Positions 17,437 to 32,400 of a stretch of DNA of 64,000 nt are shown one piece after another; position 1 is the first letter of the stretch; each line of letters begins with the position of its first letter. The translations under genes were made by a program, and so were the position numbers. Below the pieces are notes generated by a model, which saw only the letters and a program-made list of their open reading frames with translations, had not been told where the DNA came from and did no database searches. The stretch covers positions 62,001 through 126,000 of the forward strand of contig NZ_JAHXBG010000031.1 of the NCBI RefSeq assembly GCF_020103725.1, written 5' to 3'. This stretch comes from Hyalangium gracile (GTDB lineage Bacteria; Myxococcota; Myxococcia; Myxococcales; Myxococcaceae).

Positions 17437-20400
17437 TCAGAGCAGGTACCAGCGAGCCTCCCAGTACAGGAGGAGCTCACCCAGGGCCTTGCGGACCGGA
17501 GCGGCGTCTCCTCCCAGCCGCCGAGAGGACTCGACGGCCGCGAACAGCTCATCGAAGTGGGCCTCGATATCCGCACGCTGGGTGACTTCGCGGGTTTCCA
17601 CGCTCCGGAGCCTGGCCTCGATGTCGCTCACCGTGGCGGCGTCCTGCTCCCGGAGCGGCTCGAGGGCTGCCCGGACCCGAGCCATCAGCTCGCTGGCAGG
17701 CACAGGCTGTTCCAGCTCCAGGCTCCACGTGCCCAGGTCCCGCGGTCCGGTGCTCTGCAGCGAGGTAGCCGAGGCGGACACGGAGTGGCTGCCCGAGCTC
17801 TCGGGGAGGCGGACGAGGAACCGCCACCCGTGGCTCTCGCCCTTCTCCAGCGAGTCCTCCCAGACGATGCCATGGCCGCCCGGAGCGAGGGTGCCCTGAG
17901 CCGAGGCCCACAGCGCGGTGAGCTCGGGAGGCAGTGTCTCCACAGAGTTCAGCCGGGTGGCTCGCAACGGACTGGCCAGCCGCAGCTCGACACCCATCAC
18001 TCCCAGCGGAGCGGGCTCGGACGGCGGAGGCAGGACGGCGGCCACGGAGCGGCTGAGGGTGAGCGCCGCGTTGGCGGCGGGGAGCGCGCTCGAGAGGTCG
18101 ACGCCGAAGGTGACCGCTCGGCCCTGGCCGAAGGTAGCCAGCGCCCCCGAGAGCTTCTCGCTGCTCCCGGACCAGGTCGCCACGGGCTGCACGGACGCCT
18201 TCAGCGCCTGGAGGAGCGCGCCTCCGCCCGGGCTGCTCAGGTAGGCGGGACCCCGGAGCGCGGAGGAAGGCAGCTGCACCTGGCTCTGCTCCGTCGAGCC
18301 CCGGAAGTTGACTCCGAGCACCTCGCGCAGCAGCGGCATGTCCTCCGGCCGCGAGCGGATGACCACGAGACCGGTGTGTCCGGTGAAGACCTGCTCGGTC
18401 AGCTCTCGCGACCAGGCCTTGCGCACCTTCACGGCCTCCGTGTCGGAGGGCCTGGGCTCCAGGGATGCCACCGCCTCACCGCACTCGCTGCCCGTGCTCC
18501 CCAGGCTGAAGACGATGACCACGTTGGCCACGCCCGCTCGGAGGGACTCGAGGAAGGCGGCCTCGTCCGTCATGACCGTGAGGAGTCGGTCGGAACCGCC
18601 CAGCTCGGTCTCGAGCAGCCCCTGCACTCGCTGCACCTCGGAGCTGGTGGGGCTGCAGGTGCCGGCGCGGATGAGCGCCAGCACACGCGCGAAGGACGCG
18701 GAGGTGCTCGGAGAGAAGGTCACCTGCTGCTGCTGGAGGGAGAACCGCACGGTCTTCTCCGTGACCCAGCCGGCGAGATCCTCGGCACGAATCGTCAGCG
18801 TGTAGCTGCCGTCCGTGGTGAGGCTCGTGCCAGACACGAAGGGAACACCGTTGAGGCGAACCTCCTGGATGCTCAGGTGCGTGTCCTGGAGGTCGATGAC
18901 CGGCGTGACGGCGCTGGAGTACTGCGCCCCCTCCGAGACGCCGGTGACGGTGATCGTCGGGGCAGTCTGGTCGACGGTGAAGGTCACCTCCCGCTCGGAC
19001 TGGTTCCCGGCACGGTCCCTGGCCGTGGCCCGCAGGGTATGGGCACCCTCGGCGGTCACCACGGTTCCGGGGCCGAAGGGCTGGCCATCCAGGGTGATGG
19101 AGGACTCAAGCAGATCCCGGTCCCGGATGATGACGACCGGGACGACGTGCTGGCGGAAGACTCCTCCCTCCGTCACTCCGCTGATGGAGATCGTGGGCGC
19201 GGTCATGTCCACCGTGAACCGCACGGTCTTCACGGTCTGGTTCCCGGCGAGGTCCACGGCCTGGACCACCAGCTCGTGTCGCCCATCCGAGGTGACCGCC
19301 GTGCCAGAAGTGAACGGCATGCCATCCAGCATGCTGCTGACCGAGGCCAGGTGGTCGTCCGTGGCCTCCACGACAGGAGTGGGGGCGTTCTTGATCAGGG
19401 CGCCATCCGTGACGCCCGTCACGTCGACCTGAGGCGGTGCCGGGTCGACCACGATGGAGGCGCTGAGCTGGCGGGTGTTGCCCTCGGCGTCCACCGCGAA
19501 GAAGGAGATGTTGTTGTTGCCCTCCCACAGGCCGGCGTCACCGCTCCAGGTTCCGTCGAAGGCGGTTCCACCCACCCGCGTCAGGTCCCTCCTCCGAGCG
19601 CCAGGGACCTTGGCGTAGACGCTGACCACGCCGGACTCTGGATCGATGGCCTGGAGCACCGGGTGGACGGAGCCCGGGAGGAACCGGCCATTCACCAGGT
19701 TGATGATCCGCAGGGTGGGCGCCTGGCCATCCAGCAGTCGGAAGGTGGCCGAAGCGAGCTCCTGGACCGAGCCATCGGGCCGCTCCGCGAGCAGGTAGGC
19801 CGCATAGCTCTTCAGCGGCAGACCGGTCGTGGAGAAGTCGTACTGGCCGGAGAGGGTGCCACCCACCTCGATCGGCTGGGCCGGCAGCGCGTACGAGTCC
19901 AGGGTCTGCTCGGTCTGGGCGTCGATGATGGCCACGCGGAGCACGAGGCTCGGCTCCGGGGCCGTGCCCACGTTGCCCGCTTCGAAGGTGACCGTCAGAG
20001 GCTCTCCGGCCCGGATGCCCGGAGGCGAGCCCTGGCCGAGGACCAGGAGGGTCCCCATGACTCGCGGGCGCCCCACGATGGAGAACTGCGTCGAGGCCGT
20101 CGCGAGCTGCTGCGTTCCGAGCATGACGACACCGTGAGCCACGTACTGCCCGGGAGGCAGCCCGGCGGAAGCCAGCTCCGAGCTCACCGAGTAGCTGGCC
20201 CCCTGGGTCAGCAGCGGCAGCGCGGTGGACTGGCCCTGCACGGAGTTCCCCGCCACATCCGTCACGGTGAGGACGTAGCTGGCGCCGTCCACGAAGCTGT
20301 TCCTGGAGTCGTTGCGCACAGTCGCGGTCAGCGCGAGGGGCTCGCCAGGGCCGTAGCTCGAGCGCGATGCAGCGAGCCGCAGGAGCGTGGCACGGTCCGC

Positions 20401-23400
20401 GTTGATGCTGAACGGCACGCTCATCTCCGTGACAACCTCGGCGCCCTGACGCACCACGGTCTTCACCTGGTACGAGCCCGCCAGCGTCCGACCGACGGCG
20501 ATGGGGCGCGTGAAGGTCCGGCTCCGGCCCGCGCCCAGCGGCGCGAGGTGCTCGACCTCACCCAGCTGGAACACGGTCTCCCCGTCCAGGGTGACGAGCC
20601 GGGTCTCCACATCGAGGGTCCTGGCAGCGCCCGGATTGGCCACGGTGATGGTGGCCAGGCTGTTGCCGTCCACCTCCACCGTCTGCGGCGAAACGGCGAG
20701 GGCCACCACGAGCTGGTCATCCGACACCAGCGAGAAGGGGTAGCGCACCCGGTTGTTGTCGCGCACCGGATCCTCCACCCGCTGCTCGGGATCGACGATG
20801 ACCTCGAGGAGCTGCGGTCCCTGGAGCGTCGGATGCGAGAGCGGAACGACCAGCGTCGTCGCCCCACCCGAAGCAAGAGCCGGCAGGGAGAGCGGCGCCG
20901 GAGTGATGGACTGGCCATCCGGAGAGAGCACCGCCACCGAGAGGGTCGTGGCAGGCGCCGAGCCACCGCCCTGGTTGCGGACGGTCACGAACGCGTCGAA
21001 CGGGTGTCCCACCTGGGGAACCTCGGGGCGGAGCTCCACCTCCGCGACGAGGTCCGGCAGCGTGGCCGCATCCAGCGTGATCTGGATCGGCGCCGAGGGG
21101 AGTCCCGTGCGCTGAGCGCCATCCGTGGCGGTCGCGGAGAACACGGTGGTGCCGGGCTCCAGGCGCACGCCGGTGAACTCGAACCGCGCCCCCCACTCCA
21201 GCCGGGAGAGGCCCAGACCGTTCGACGTCAGCAGCGTTCCGTCCTGGGTCCAGGACAGCCAGAGGCCGGAGAAGCCGCTGAACCGCTGCTGCCGACCGTC
21301 CTCCTGGAGCACGAGGAAGCTGCCGCTGACGAAGGCGAGCCGGCGACCCTCTCGCGAGAAGGCCGGAGTCCGCTCCTGCTCCGCGTCGTGGGTCAGCTGT
21401 ACGGAGGCCCCCGTCGACACGGAGACGGTGTGCAGGTCCTTCCGCCCGTCGCGAGTGGCGACGAGCGCGATGCGCCCCGCATCGGGAGAGACCGCATAGT
21501 CCCGCTCGATGGAATCCGCCTCGAACAGCGGACTGGAAGCACCCGACACCGGGTCCATCCGCAGCAGCCGCATGGACGCGCCGCTGCGAGTGAGGACGAA
21601 GAGCGAGCTTCCAACCGGTGCATGGCGAGGCGCCATCAGCGGAGCGCCCGCCGCGCCGGTGAGCGACCGCTGGGCTCCCGTCACGGTGTCCACCACGACC
21701 ACGGAGGACGACATGTCGAAGAGCGCCACCTCATAGGCCAGCTCGCGAGAGTCCGAGGACCAGGTAGCGGAGGTCTCGTTGCCCTGGGAGGCACTGCCCG
21801 CCTTCCGCACCTCACCCGTGTCGAGATCCGCGATGTGGATCTCGCTCCGGTACGTCGTCCTCGAGGACACCTCGATGGCCACGCGCCGACCATCGGGCGA
21901 GAAGGTCGCCGCCTGGATGAATGCGAACGACGAGCCACTGAAGGTCCCGAGCAGCTCACCGGTACGCGACTGGACGGCCAGGGCCTGAGTCGCCGTCGGG
22001 CTCTGCTGGACGACATACGCCAGCCGCTGACCATCCGCCGAAGCCCAGCCGGAGCCCCGCGGAGGGAGGTTCAGCTCCACGGGGATCGACTCGACGCCGA
22101 GGGCGCCAGCAGGGGCCTGGGCCACGGACACGCCGTTGCGGAGCAGGGTGACGTGCGTCCCCAGCTCGGTGAGGCCGGAGATGGCCACGGTCGGGCTGGA
22201 GACGGTCACGGGCTTGCCCGCCACGGTGGGATGCAGCAGCCGCGGCGCGGCCGGAGGCGTCGAGTCCACCGGTACACCCGTGACGATCAGCGACGGGCTG
22301 CTGAGGTTCCCGAGCGCATCGAGCGCGAGGATCCGGTACCGATACAGGGTGCTGTCGTTGAGCGGCAGATCGACGAGCCCCGTGGTGAGGATGGACTCGG
22401 CGCCAGCAAGGACCTCGAAGGGGCCCTCCGCGCCGATGGCCCGCTCCACGCGGTAGGCCACGGCGCGAGCATCCCCAGGAGCCCAGCTCACGGAGAGCGC
22501 GCCGCCCGAGGCCAGGGGCTCGACGGTGACGTCCACGGGAGCCGCCGGCGGAGCAGCCGCCACCGTCGCCGTGACGTCATTCGAGGCAGGGCCACGGAAG
22601 CCGCGCGCGTTGAAGGCATGGACGCGGTACGTGTACGTGCCATTGCGAACGCCGCGATCGATGAAGCTGTGCGTGGCAGCCGAGACAGCAGGCAGCTCCA
22701 CCGTTCCCGCGCCGTTCTCGCGAACGAGCACGTAGCCCGCGACGTTCGTCGCATCCCCCGACACGGAGAGCGAGAGCGAGACGTCCGACTCGGTCACGCC
22801 AGTGAGGGCGAGGGTGAGGCTTGCGGTGGGGGCCGGGTCACTCACCACCGTCACGGCCTCGGAAGGAAGGCTGTGGTTGCCCACGGCATCCGTCGCGCGA
22901 GCCTGGAAGGTGTTGTCGCCCGGAACGAGGGGAGCGGTGAACACGAAGCGGCCCTGTGCATCCGCCGTGGTCGTGCCGACCACACCCTCCTGATTGAACA
23001 CCTCGACCTGAGCGGCCGGGGGCACCTCGCCGCCCATCACCTTGACGGTGGTTCCCGGAGTCTCGGTCACCTCGGCCACCAGCGTCGGGGCGTAGATGTC
23101 GACGGAGACCTCGGCGGGCTCGGAAGGAGTCCCGCCGAAGCCCATCGCCCGCAGGCGGTAGGTATGCCGCCCCGGAGTAACGGCGCTGATCTGAGCGGAG
23201 CTCCCGCGCTCGAGTGGCAGGGCATCCAGCTGCACATCGGCCAGGGAGGTGAGGCCCACGAGCGTGCTGAGGAACGTCACCCGGACGGCCTGGACCTCCA
23301 CGGGCTGATCCAGCGCATGCGTGGCGTTGAAGAAGGCCTGGGTCGCCACCTCGGAGGCCAGCGGCACCCACAGGCCGGCGATCTGCGCCTCCAGCCGCAC

Positions 23401-26400
23401 GCGGGACGAGCTTCCCGTCACCAGGGAGAGTCCTCGCAGGAGGACCGGCTCGGTCAGCGTGAGCGTCCACGCCTGCGGGAGCGTGCCCGAGGGCCTCCAG
23501 GCCGTCGAAGCACCGGCCTCGTCATAGGCACTGGCAGGAGTGCCGGAGGCAGTGGACGTGGCGGAGGCAGTGCCAGGCCAGCGCTCAGGCGCCAGGGTCA
23601 CAGGCACTCCGTCCTCGGACAGCTCGAAGCCCGCCAGCAGCCCCGCAGGGTTGGAGTCCGTCCAGGAGACCTGGACCTGATCTCCATCCACGAGCGCGCT
23701 CACGGCCGGCTTGGAGGGAACCGCCTCGCGCAGCACATGGATCGAGGCAGGCGTGGGGTCCACCTTGTTCGAGCTGTCCTTGGCGACGGCCCGCAGCTCC
23801 ATGATGCGACCGCTGATCTGCGAGAGAGGCAGGCGCACCGTGAACGGCACGCGCGTGACCGGACTGCCCACTGCCGTGAACGGACCGGTGGCCGTGCCGC
23901 GGCTCTCGAAGCTGACCGAAGCAACGTCCTGATCGTCGCTCTGGGCGAGCAGCCAGGTGTCCTGGCGCAGGCGCTCGAGCTTCCCGGGCTCCGTGATGCG
24001 AGCCACGGGGGCTCGCGTCTCGATGAGGACAGGGCCTCGGGTCGAAGCAGCGCTGACGTTCCCCGCCCGGTCGATGGCGACCAGGGAGTAGGTGTGCGAT
24101 CCATCCGGGACGTTCAGGTCCTGGTAGCTCCGGCTGTCGGCCGGGAGCGCATAGGGCCGCAGGTCCTGGGGGCTCGTATTGCCCGGGCTCCCGAGCGGTG
24201 CGCCATCGCGGAAGAGCACGAACCCGAGCAGGTCCTCCTCGGCGGTCGCGTTCCAGGCGAGGGTGACGTTCGATCCCGCCGCCGTGGCGCTGTGGAGCGT
24301 CGGCGTCAGAGGAGGCTGGTTGTCGACCGTGAACGTGACACGGGCCTCGCTCACGTTGCCGATCAGGTCCTCGGCCTCCAGCCGCAGGGTCTGGATGGAG
24401 CCCTGGGGCAGGTCCTTCGCGGCGAGCTCGCCCAGGCGCCCGGCGCTCACGGGCACCAGGGCCCGCGCCAGCGGCGTGAAGGCGACGGGCACACTGCCAG
24501 CGCCAATCGACACGCGGTACTCGCGGAAGTCCCCCGGGCTGTAGGCGGTGCCGCGGAGCTCCACGGTCCCACGCACCTGCTCCCCAGTCGTCGGCGCGAG
24601 CCACGACACCATCGGCGGCGTGGAGTCGATCTCCACCAGCGCCTCGGGCGAGGAGTTGCTCGCGTTCCCGGCCGCATCACGCGCCACGACGGAGTAGCGG
24701 AAGCGCCCATCCGTGAGCCCGGCGTCCACGTAGGAGTGGATGTTCGCACCCACGGTCGCGATGACGGCGGCGGAACCACTGCCGGAGGACCGGCGGACGT
24801 CATACGTCGCGACATCGCTCGAGGGACTCTGCTCCCAGGTGAGCGTGACGGTGTTGGGGCGCTGCACGGCCGCGGACAGGACGGGGGCCGCCAGCGGCGC
24901 CAGGGAGTCGACGGTGAACGACGCCTCGTCCACGGTCTCGTTGCCAGCCGAGTCACGGACACGGAGGCGCGCGATGTAGGAGCCATCCCCCACGGACGCG
25001 AGCGTCGTGAACACCCCCGAGGGTGGCGGCTGCGTCGAGCTGGCGAGCTGCTGGAACGAGGTCTCCGAGGCGGACGTGCCACGGCCGAGCTCCAGCTCCC
25101 ACTGGGACAGGTTCGCGTCGATGGCGGAGCCGCGGAACACGAGCCCCTCTCCACGCGTCGCGCCACGAGGCTCGGAGAGCGTCGCCACGGGCGGCCTGCT
25201 GTCGAGCATGAACGAGAGGAGACTGTCGGCCGTGTTGCCCGCGGCGTCCTCCGCCTTCAGGTGCAGCTCGGCGGGGCCATCGGACTCGTAGCTCACGGCC
25301 CACTGGTGCAGCAGCCCAGCCGGCGGCAGGCTCGGGCCCGAGAACAGCGTCTGTGTCCCCTGGGAGGTGTGGGCCTCGAGGCTCACCGAGCGGAGGTGGG
25401 CATCCTCGGCCTGGCCGTGGATCTCCACAGGAGCCGCGCTGCCCGACAGGACACCGCCATTGGCCGGCGAGAGGAACGAGACGACAGGAGGCGTCGTGTC
25501 CACGGTGAAGGACACGGACTGCTCGTGGGTGTGGCCCACCCGGTCATGCGCCTCGAGCACGAGCTGATGCGTGCCCTCGGCGAGCCCGCTCCGGACAGAG
25601 AGGATTCCCGAAGTGGCCGTGGTGCCGCTGGCGATCAGCTGCCCGGTGCTCTCTCCGGGAGAGAGATGGGTCAGGGTCCAGCTCTCGAGATGGGCATCCT
25701 GGACGGCGCCCTCCACGGTGAACGTAGCCCCGCGAACGCTCCCCGCCACCGGCGAGCTGAACAGGAGCTGAGGCTTGCTCACGTCGAGCTCCAGCGAGGC
25801 AAAGGACTCCTCGGAGCCCGAGCTCGAGCTCGCCGACACACGCACGGTATAGACACCCTCCGGGAGCCCCTGCAGGGTCGCCCCGGTGATCGGAAGCGGG
25901 TTCGTACTGGCGGGCAGGGACGTGGGCTGCACCAGCGTCCGCAGCGGCTGCCCCGCGCCATCCAGGAGCGTGGCGCTCACGGTCGCGGGAGCAACCAGCG
26001 TGACACTGAGGGTCGCCGAGTCCGAAATCCCATCTCCGTCAGGGGAGATGAGCGAGGGCGCCACGAAGGCGGCCCGCAGGAGCGATGCCGGCTGGTGCTG
26101 GAACCGACGCAGCACCTGGTGCGAGTGGCCGGCCTTGTCCTCGGCCACCAGCCGCAGCGTGTACTCGCCATGCGGCAGGTTGGCCAGGGACACCTCACCC
26201 AGCACGCCCGAGGCAGGCCCCTGCGCCGAGCCGATGGCGGTGTAGCTCGTCGGAGACGCACCCTCACCCAGGGACAGCTCATACCGAGCCATGTTCAGGT
26301 CGGTCGCGGCGCCGGTGACGGTGAAGGAACCGCCCAGCACCTGGCCCTCCGCCGGGAAGTCGATCCGAGCCACTGGCGCGGTCGTATCCAGACGAACCAA

Positions 26401-29400
26401 GGCGGTGGCCTCGCCAGTCATGCCGCAGGCCCCCGTCACGCGGACCCGCAGCGGGTAATCGCCGTCGGGCAGCCGCGAGCCGTTCGCCAGGAGCCCGTTC
26501 CAGCTCAGCGACGCATTCCCCTGGGGCACCTGGCCCTGGAGGAGCGTGTGGGCCTGGGTTCCCGCTTGGACGGTGACGGTGAAGGACACGTCCTGATCCA
26601 CGGAGACACCCATCGCCGCGGTGTCGAGCACGCCATCCGCATCGGGAGAGAAGAGCACCGGCGACAGCGTGAGGGCCCCGATGGACGGGGGCGTTGCCAC
26701 CTCCACGACCGTGGGCATGGCGCACCAGGAGGTGCCGCTCACGTCTCGTGCGCTCAGCAGCAGCTCGAACTGGCTGCTTCGGTGGGAGACATCGATCGTC
26801 CCCAGGACACCCTGGACCGCGCTGGGGCCCGAGGCGTTGAACTGAGCCTGGAGCACCCGCTGCGGCTCGCCGTTCAGCTCACGGAGGAACAGCTCATAGG
26901 ACTCCAGGTGATCGTCGGAGACGACTCCCTCCACGGTCAGGAACCGCTCGACGGCGCCATTCGAGCCGCGACGGCTCTCGGGGCAGACACGCCCCACGGC
27001 CATGGGGCGCGTGATGACCGTGTTGGCAGGCGTCTTGTCGATGAAGACGGGCAGCTCGGCGGCCCTCGAGATGGCACCATCGGACCACGTGGCCGAAGCG
27101 CGGAGCTGGTACGTGCCCTTCGGCAGCGTCCTGGAGTCGACGCGGACCGAGGCGTTCACGACCGCGGACCCGAGAACGACGTCGGAGACCTCGGGCTGCG
27201 CGACCAGCTCGCCCTGCGCGGTGACGAGCTGCACGCTCAGCGCCTGGAGCTGCTGCCCCGCGCCCCCGTTGCCCTTGAGGCGGGCCGTGTAGACGGGCTC
27301 GTGGATGGAGCACAGCGGTGCGTCCGCATCCCGGAGGAGGGAGGAGAACTCCAGCTTGCCCTGGGGCAGCTTGAACTCCGCCTCGTCATTGCAGCCGGGA
27401 TCGAGCAGCCGGAGATCCGAGGGCAACAGGTTGGGCTGGGTGGAGACCCGCGTCCCATCCGTGAGCGTGGTCCGGGCCCGCAGGGTGTGCAGGGGCGAGT
27501 CCGGGAACAGGGAGCGATCGATCGGGTGGAGCGGGGACGTTCCCTCGAAGGCCCCGAAGCGAGCGACGACCACCTCCCGGCCATGATCCTCCACGAACAC
27601 CTCGACCGAGCGGAGCCCCTTGCGGAACGACTCCGAGACGGACAGTCCGTCCTGGCTCACGGTGACCTGGGGCTTGCACAGGTTGACGGAGAGCTGGCTG
27701 GTCAGAGGCCGGCCGCTCCGGTGGGTGCCCAGGAAGTTCACGGTGTACAGGCACTCGGGCAGGCTCGCGGTGGAGAGCGTCTCCAGGACGCGAAGGCCCG
27801 TGCTCATGCGGAAGAGGGTGGCGTTGGCGGGGAACTCCGTCACCGCGTGCGTGTCCACCGAGGTGAACCGCCACCTGGCGCCGGGCATGAGGTCCTCGGG
27901 CAGGGTCTGGCCATCCCCCACGAGGGCCGAGAGCACGGTGGCCTCACCTCCACGCGTCTTCACGCACGCCGCGTGGACCTGCGATTCCCCACCGCTCGAG
28001 GAGCCATCGGTGAGGCGCACGGCGGCCGTGAGCGTGTGGCCCTCGGAGTCCAGGGCGCGGATCTCGAGCTCGGAGACGCCACCGGCCGAGCGCGCATCCC
28101 AGAGAACCATGCTCTCGCCCAGCGGAGTGACGTTCTGGGAGTCCAGGATCCACGGCCCCGAAGGCGTGCGGTACGCGATAGAGAACGACGTCAGCGGGCG
28201 TCCGTGGGTGGTGTTGAGGCCGAAGGCGAACCTCCCACCCTCGACGCGAGGGAGGACCGCGCTTCCATCCGGGCTCGTCGTCGCCTTGGTGAAAGGCCGC
28301 ACCCGAGGCATCACCTGTCCGGGCAGCAGCCAGTGCCGGTGGACCTGGTCGGCGCTGCCACCAATCGTCGCGAACAGCTGCTGACCCAGCGCGAGAGGAG
28401 CCGTCAGCGCCTGGTTGCCGGCCTGGTCCCTGGCACGGAGCCGGAAGGGGCCGCGCAGCAGCTCGATGGCGATGGCCCGCGCATCATCCACGGCCTGGGT
28501 GCCCGTGAAGATCGGCCGGCTCACGGAAGGATCCTCGGGCGAGGAGACCTCGAACGCCCACTCCTTCAGGTTCGCGTCCTGGATCTTCCAGGTCGTCCCC
28601 GCGGCCACGATCCGGACGAACTCGGAGGTGCGAGCCGAATCGCTGGTGGCCGCATCGGGGTCCAGGTCCTGCGGGAGGACGTCCATGTACTGGTAGGGCG
28701 CGGGCAGGTTCATGCTCCCGCTCTCCGCCAGGGTGAGCTGCGCGACGGGAGGCGTGGTGTCCACCACCACCGAGAGGCGCGTGCCGTCGATGCTCAGCGT
28801 GTACACCCCATCCGGGACGCGCTGGCCCTGGGCATCACGTCCATCCCAGGCCAGCGTGAAGCTCCCGGTCTGCGGGTGGTTCAGGAACCACTGCTGGACG
28901 ACCTGGTTGCGAGCATCCAGGATCTGGAGGTCCGCGATGGTGGCCCGGGTGATGGTGTAGCGAAGCTCGGTCGTGTCGAGGACACCGTCACCGTTGGGGC
29001 TGAAGTACTCCGGAGCGCGCGACACGTTGGCCACGGCGGGGCTCAGGCTGTAGCCAAAGGCCACGGTCCGGGTGCGGACGTTGCCGGCGCGGTCCTTCGC
29101 GAGCAGCTGGGCCTCGTACATGCCCGGCGCGGGAGGAATCCACTCCGTCAGCAGCCCGTTCTGCACGGGGGTGACGGAGGTGGCGATCGTCACGAACGGC
29201 GCCGTGGAGCCATAGGCGCGGACGCCGAGCTGCCACTCCTCGAAGTTCAGGTCGGTCGCCGTCCCTTGGAACGTCATGCTCGCGGCCGAAGGAGTCCGGG
29301 TCGCGGTCAGCCGCACGAAGAGGTTGTCCCTCGTGATGACGGCGCTGAGGGGCTCGCCAGTGCTCTCACCGGTGCTCACGAAGCCGAACAGGAAGCTGCC

Positions 29401-32400
29401 TCCCGGAGACCAGCGCAGCCCCTGAACGTCGTAGGGCAGGAGCATTCGTGCCGGGCCGGAGACCGGGACCGTCCAGAGCTGGGCTTGGGTGCTCAGCAGC
29501 GGCCTGTGGCGGAAGACCGTGCCGCCGCTGATGGGATTGACGGCGATGGCGGCTGCGTTCGGGACGAAGTCAGACGAATACGGGGCTCCCGTGACGAGAA
29601 TCTGGATCCCCCCGGTCCTAGGCTCCTTGCGCTCGAGCCTCGGCGCGATGGGCAGAATGGACTCTCCTCCGTACTCGTCCGAGACAGGCTCCATCAAGCC
29701 AGGCGCTGCGTAGGAGATCGCCTCGCCGGAACCGGCCCAGTCGTGGCGGAGATCCAGGCTGGGGGTAGCCCCGGCCCACACGGTGCCGTCCGACAGGACG
29801 CCCGAGATCGTACCGAAAGGCAGGAACTGCTGACGGGCACCATCCGACAGCCGGAGGAAGAACAGCGCACCGTCTTCATCGACCACGGACAGGCGATCTC
29901 CTTCAGGAGACAGGCGGAGCTCGGCTGGCTTGGAGCCGCTGCGGGCCAGGATGCGCCGCTGCGTCCCATCGACCCGGACCTCCTCGAAGGTGAAGTCATC
30001 CGCGGCCTGGTCCTGGCTCACGAAGTAGAGCCGAGACCCATCCCTGCTGAAGACAGGCGGCAGGGAGTACTGGAGGTACTGGCCCTGCTCATCGCTGTCC
30101 ATGGCGACCTGGAGCAGGCTTCGCTGCTCCACGGACAGGATCTCCAAGGTGGTGCACCTGCCGCTGCTCGGACACGTTCTGTAGCCATGGAAAGCGACCC
30201 GACGCGTGTCAGGGCTGATCGCCAGCCCTCCTGAGTTGGGCGCGTAGTCGGCACAGGACCAGCCCTCCGGCGTGAGCCGCCGCGCAGGAACGCCTCCGAG
30301 CGGCTGGTAGTAGATACCGCACCGCTCGGTTGCCGTTTCATGGCCGTAGAACACGACGCCGCTCTCATCCGGCATGGCGGCGGCCACGCCATCCCAGGGG
30401 CGGGCAGAGGCCGTGTCCTGCAGGTTCTCCACCTCGAGAGAAGAGGGAGCGGAGCTGTCCAGCAGCGTGCGGTTGGTGTCCACCACCGCCGTCAGCGTGC
30501 CCAGGAGCCGCTCCGTGGCGGGAGCCAGGGTCCTCACGTGGATGCTGTAGGCACCGTCGGGAACGACCCGGCCCTCCGCGGAGCGGCCATCCCACGAGAG
30601 GCTCGATGCAGCGGCCGCGGCCGCCGTGAGGGTCCGCACCGTGCGGCCCTGTCCATCCTCGATACGCGCCTCCACCGCCGCCTCGGCCGCGAGACGGTAG
30701 GAGACCTCGGTCGTGTCCCGCAGGCCATCCCCGTTGGGCGAGAAGTAGGGCTCGGAGAGCGCCAGCACCGCGTCCTGGACCGACACCTGCCGCTCGGCGC
30801 GGTTGTTGTCCGCGCGCTGCTCGGGCACGGATTGTCCGGCGTTGACGACCGCGACCAGCTTCTGCGGGCCTCGAAGACCCGTGGTGTTCCACGGGATGAC
30901 GGCCTCACCGCTCTGGCCCGGCTCGATGGTGGCGATGACGGCCTGGCCGATGGACTCCTCGCTCCCGCTGGACGCCACCCGCCGCAGCTCGACCGGAACG
31001 TTCCGCGCGCGCTGCCCGCCCGCGTTCATCACCGACACCGTCACCGGCGCGGTGGTGTTCTCTCGCGGGAAGGCAGGGTTCGGCTGGATGCCCGCGGAGG
31101 AGACGACCAGATCCGCGATGGGCACGGGCGAGAGGGCGAGGAAGGTCCGGTTGTCGTCCTCGTCGAACTCCGAGACCGCCTGGGCACCATCCAGGACCAC
31201 GTGGAGGCTCTTCGGCGCGTTCTGGGGCAGGGTGAGCGTCCCCGTGACGGCAACGGAGGCGCCAGCAGCCAGAGTCGAGACCTGCTCCTGGTGGAAGCGC
31301 GTCCCGCCAGCATCAGGCGCCCCGAGGTAGAGGTCCACCGTGAAGCCCTGGGCCCCACCCTGGCCGCTGTTGCGGACCGTCACGCTCACCGTGGCCGACT
31401 GGGTCTCCAGCGGCGGCTCGGGGGTGATGGTCAGGCTACCCGCCACCGGCACGAGGTTGGGCAGGGCCGAGGCCTGCACCGTGAACAGGGCCGAAGCCGT
31501 GTTGTTGGCGGCGTCGAGATCATTCGGGTACTGCACCTTCAGCACGGCCTTCAGCGAGCCCGCGATGTTCGCGCGCCAGACGAGCTGGCCCGTGGCCTGC
31601 CCTCCCGCGCCGATGAGCTGGGCAGGCAGAGGCAGCGTCGCGAGCACGGCCCCACTGCCGGAGAGGAGCTCCAGCGTGCCTGCGGACTGCGCCTCCACCG
31701 TGCCGCCGTTGGCGAGGGCGTACTGGAAGGTGATGTCCTGCCCCTGAGCCACCGTCGCGGGAGCCGTCAGCGACGCGACACGCAGGTCCACCCCAGGCGT
31801 CAGCCCGAGCTTCACCGTCTGCAGGTTGTTGGTCTCGACGGGCTCCGTCACCGCGTCGCTCGGGTCCACCTCCACGGTGATGACCCCCGCGGCCTGCAGG
31901 GAGGAGAGCTGGATCGGCCAGGTCACGAGCTGGCTCGACTGCGCGCTCAGCGTCAGCTGCGAGGTGGCCAGCACCTGCGTTCCCATCCGGACCACGACGC
32001 CCACCGGCTGTCCCACGGCGGTCTTTCCGAGGTTGCCCACGCGCGCGGACACCTCCACCTGCGCCGGGAGACGGTTGATGGCTGCCGGGTTGACCGTGAC
32101 GCTGCCCGCCTGGATGAACAGATCCGCCGCGCTCGGAGCCGCCGAGACGGTGAAGGGAACGGCAGCCCGGTTGTCGGAGTCCTTCCCCTCGTCGATCTCT
32201 CCGTTCGGGTCCACCACGAAGAACGCCTGGCTCGAGCCCGCCGAGTGGCGGGTGTCCAGCGCCACCTGCACCGAGATGCGCTCACCGGGCTCGATGGAGG
32301 CCAGCCGGGCCGCCGTTCCCAGCACGTTGCCATGGGAGTCGAAGGCCTGGACCAGGACGTTCTCGGCCCTGGCATGGCCCGTGTTCGAGACGCCCACGGT

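Noticed and set aside
18730..19725. Tandem similar blocks that might be read as a DNA repeat array or CRISPR
   Set aside because: The similarity is at protein level (about 90-residue Ig domains ending in FTVDxTAPT); the DNA units diverge and there are no short identical repeats with unique spacers.
17557..30234. A plus-strand reading frame of 4,225 codons opposite the giant gene
   Set aside because: Its composition (strings of Arg, Gly, His, Ala, Glu) is what the antisense of a high-GC gene gives when stop codons are rare. There is no signal, domain or start, and the minus-strand frame shows clear protein domains throughout.
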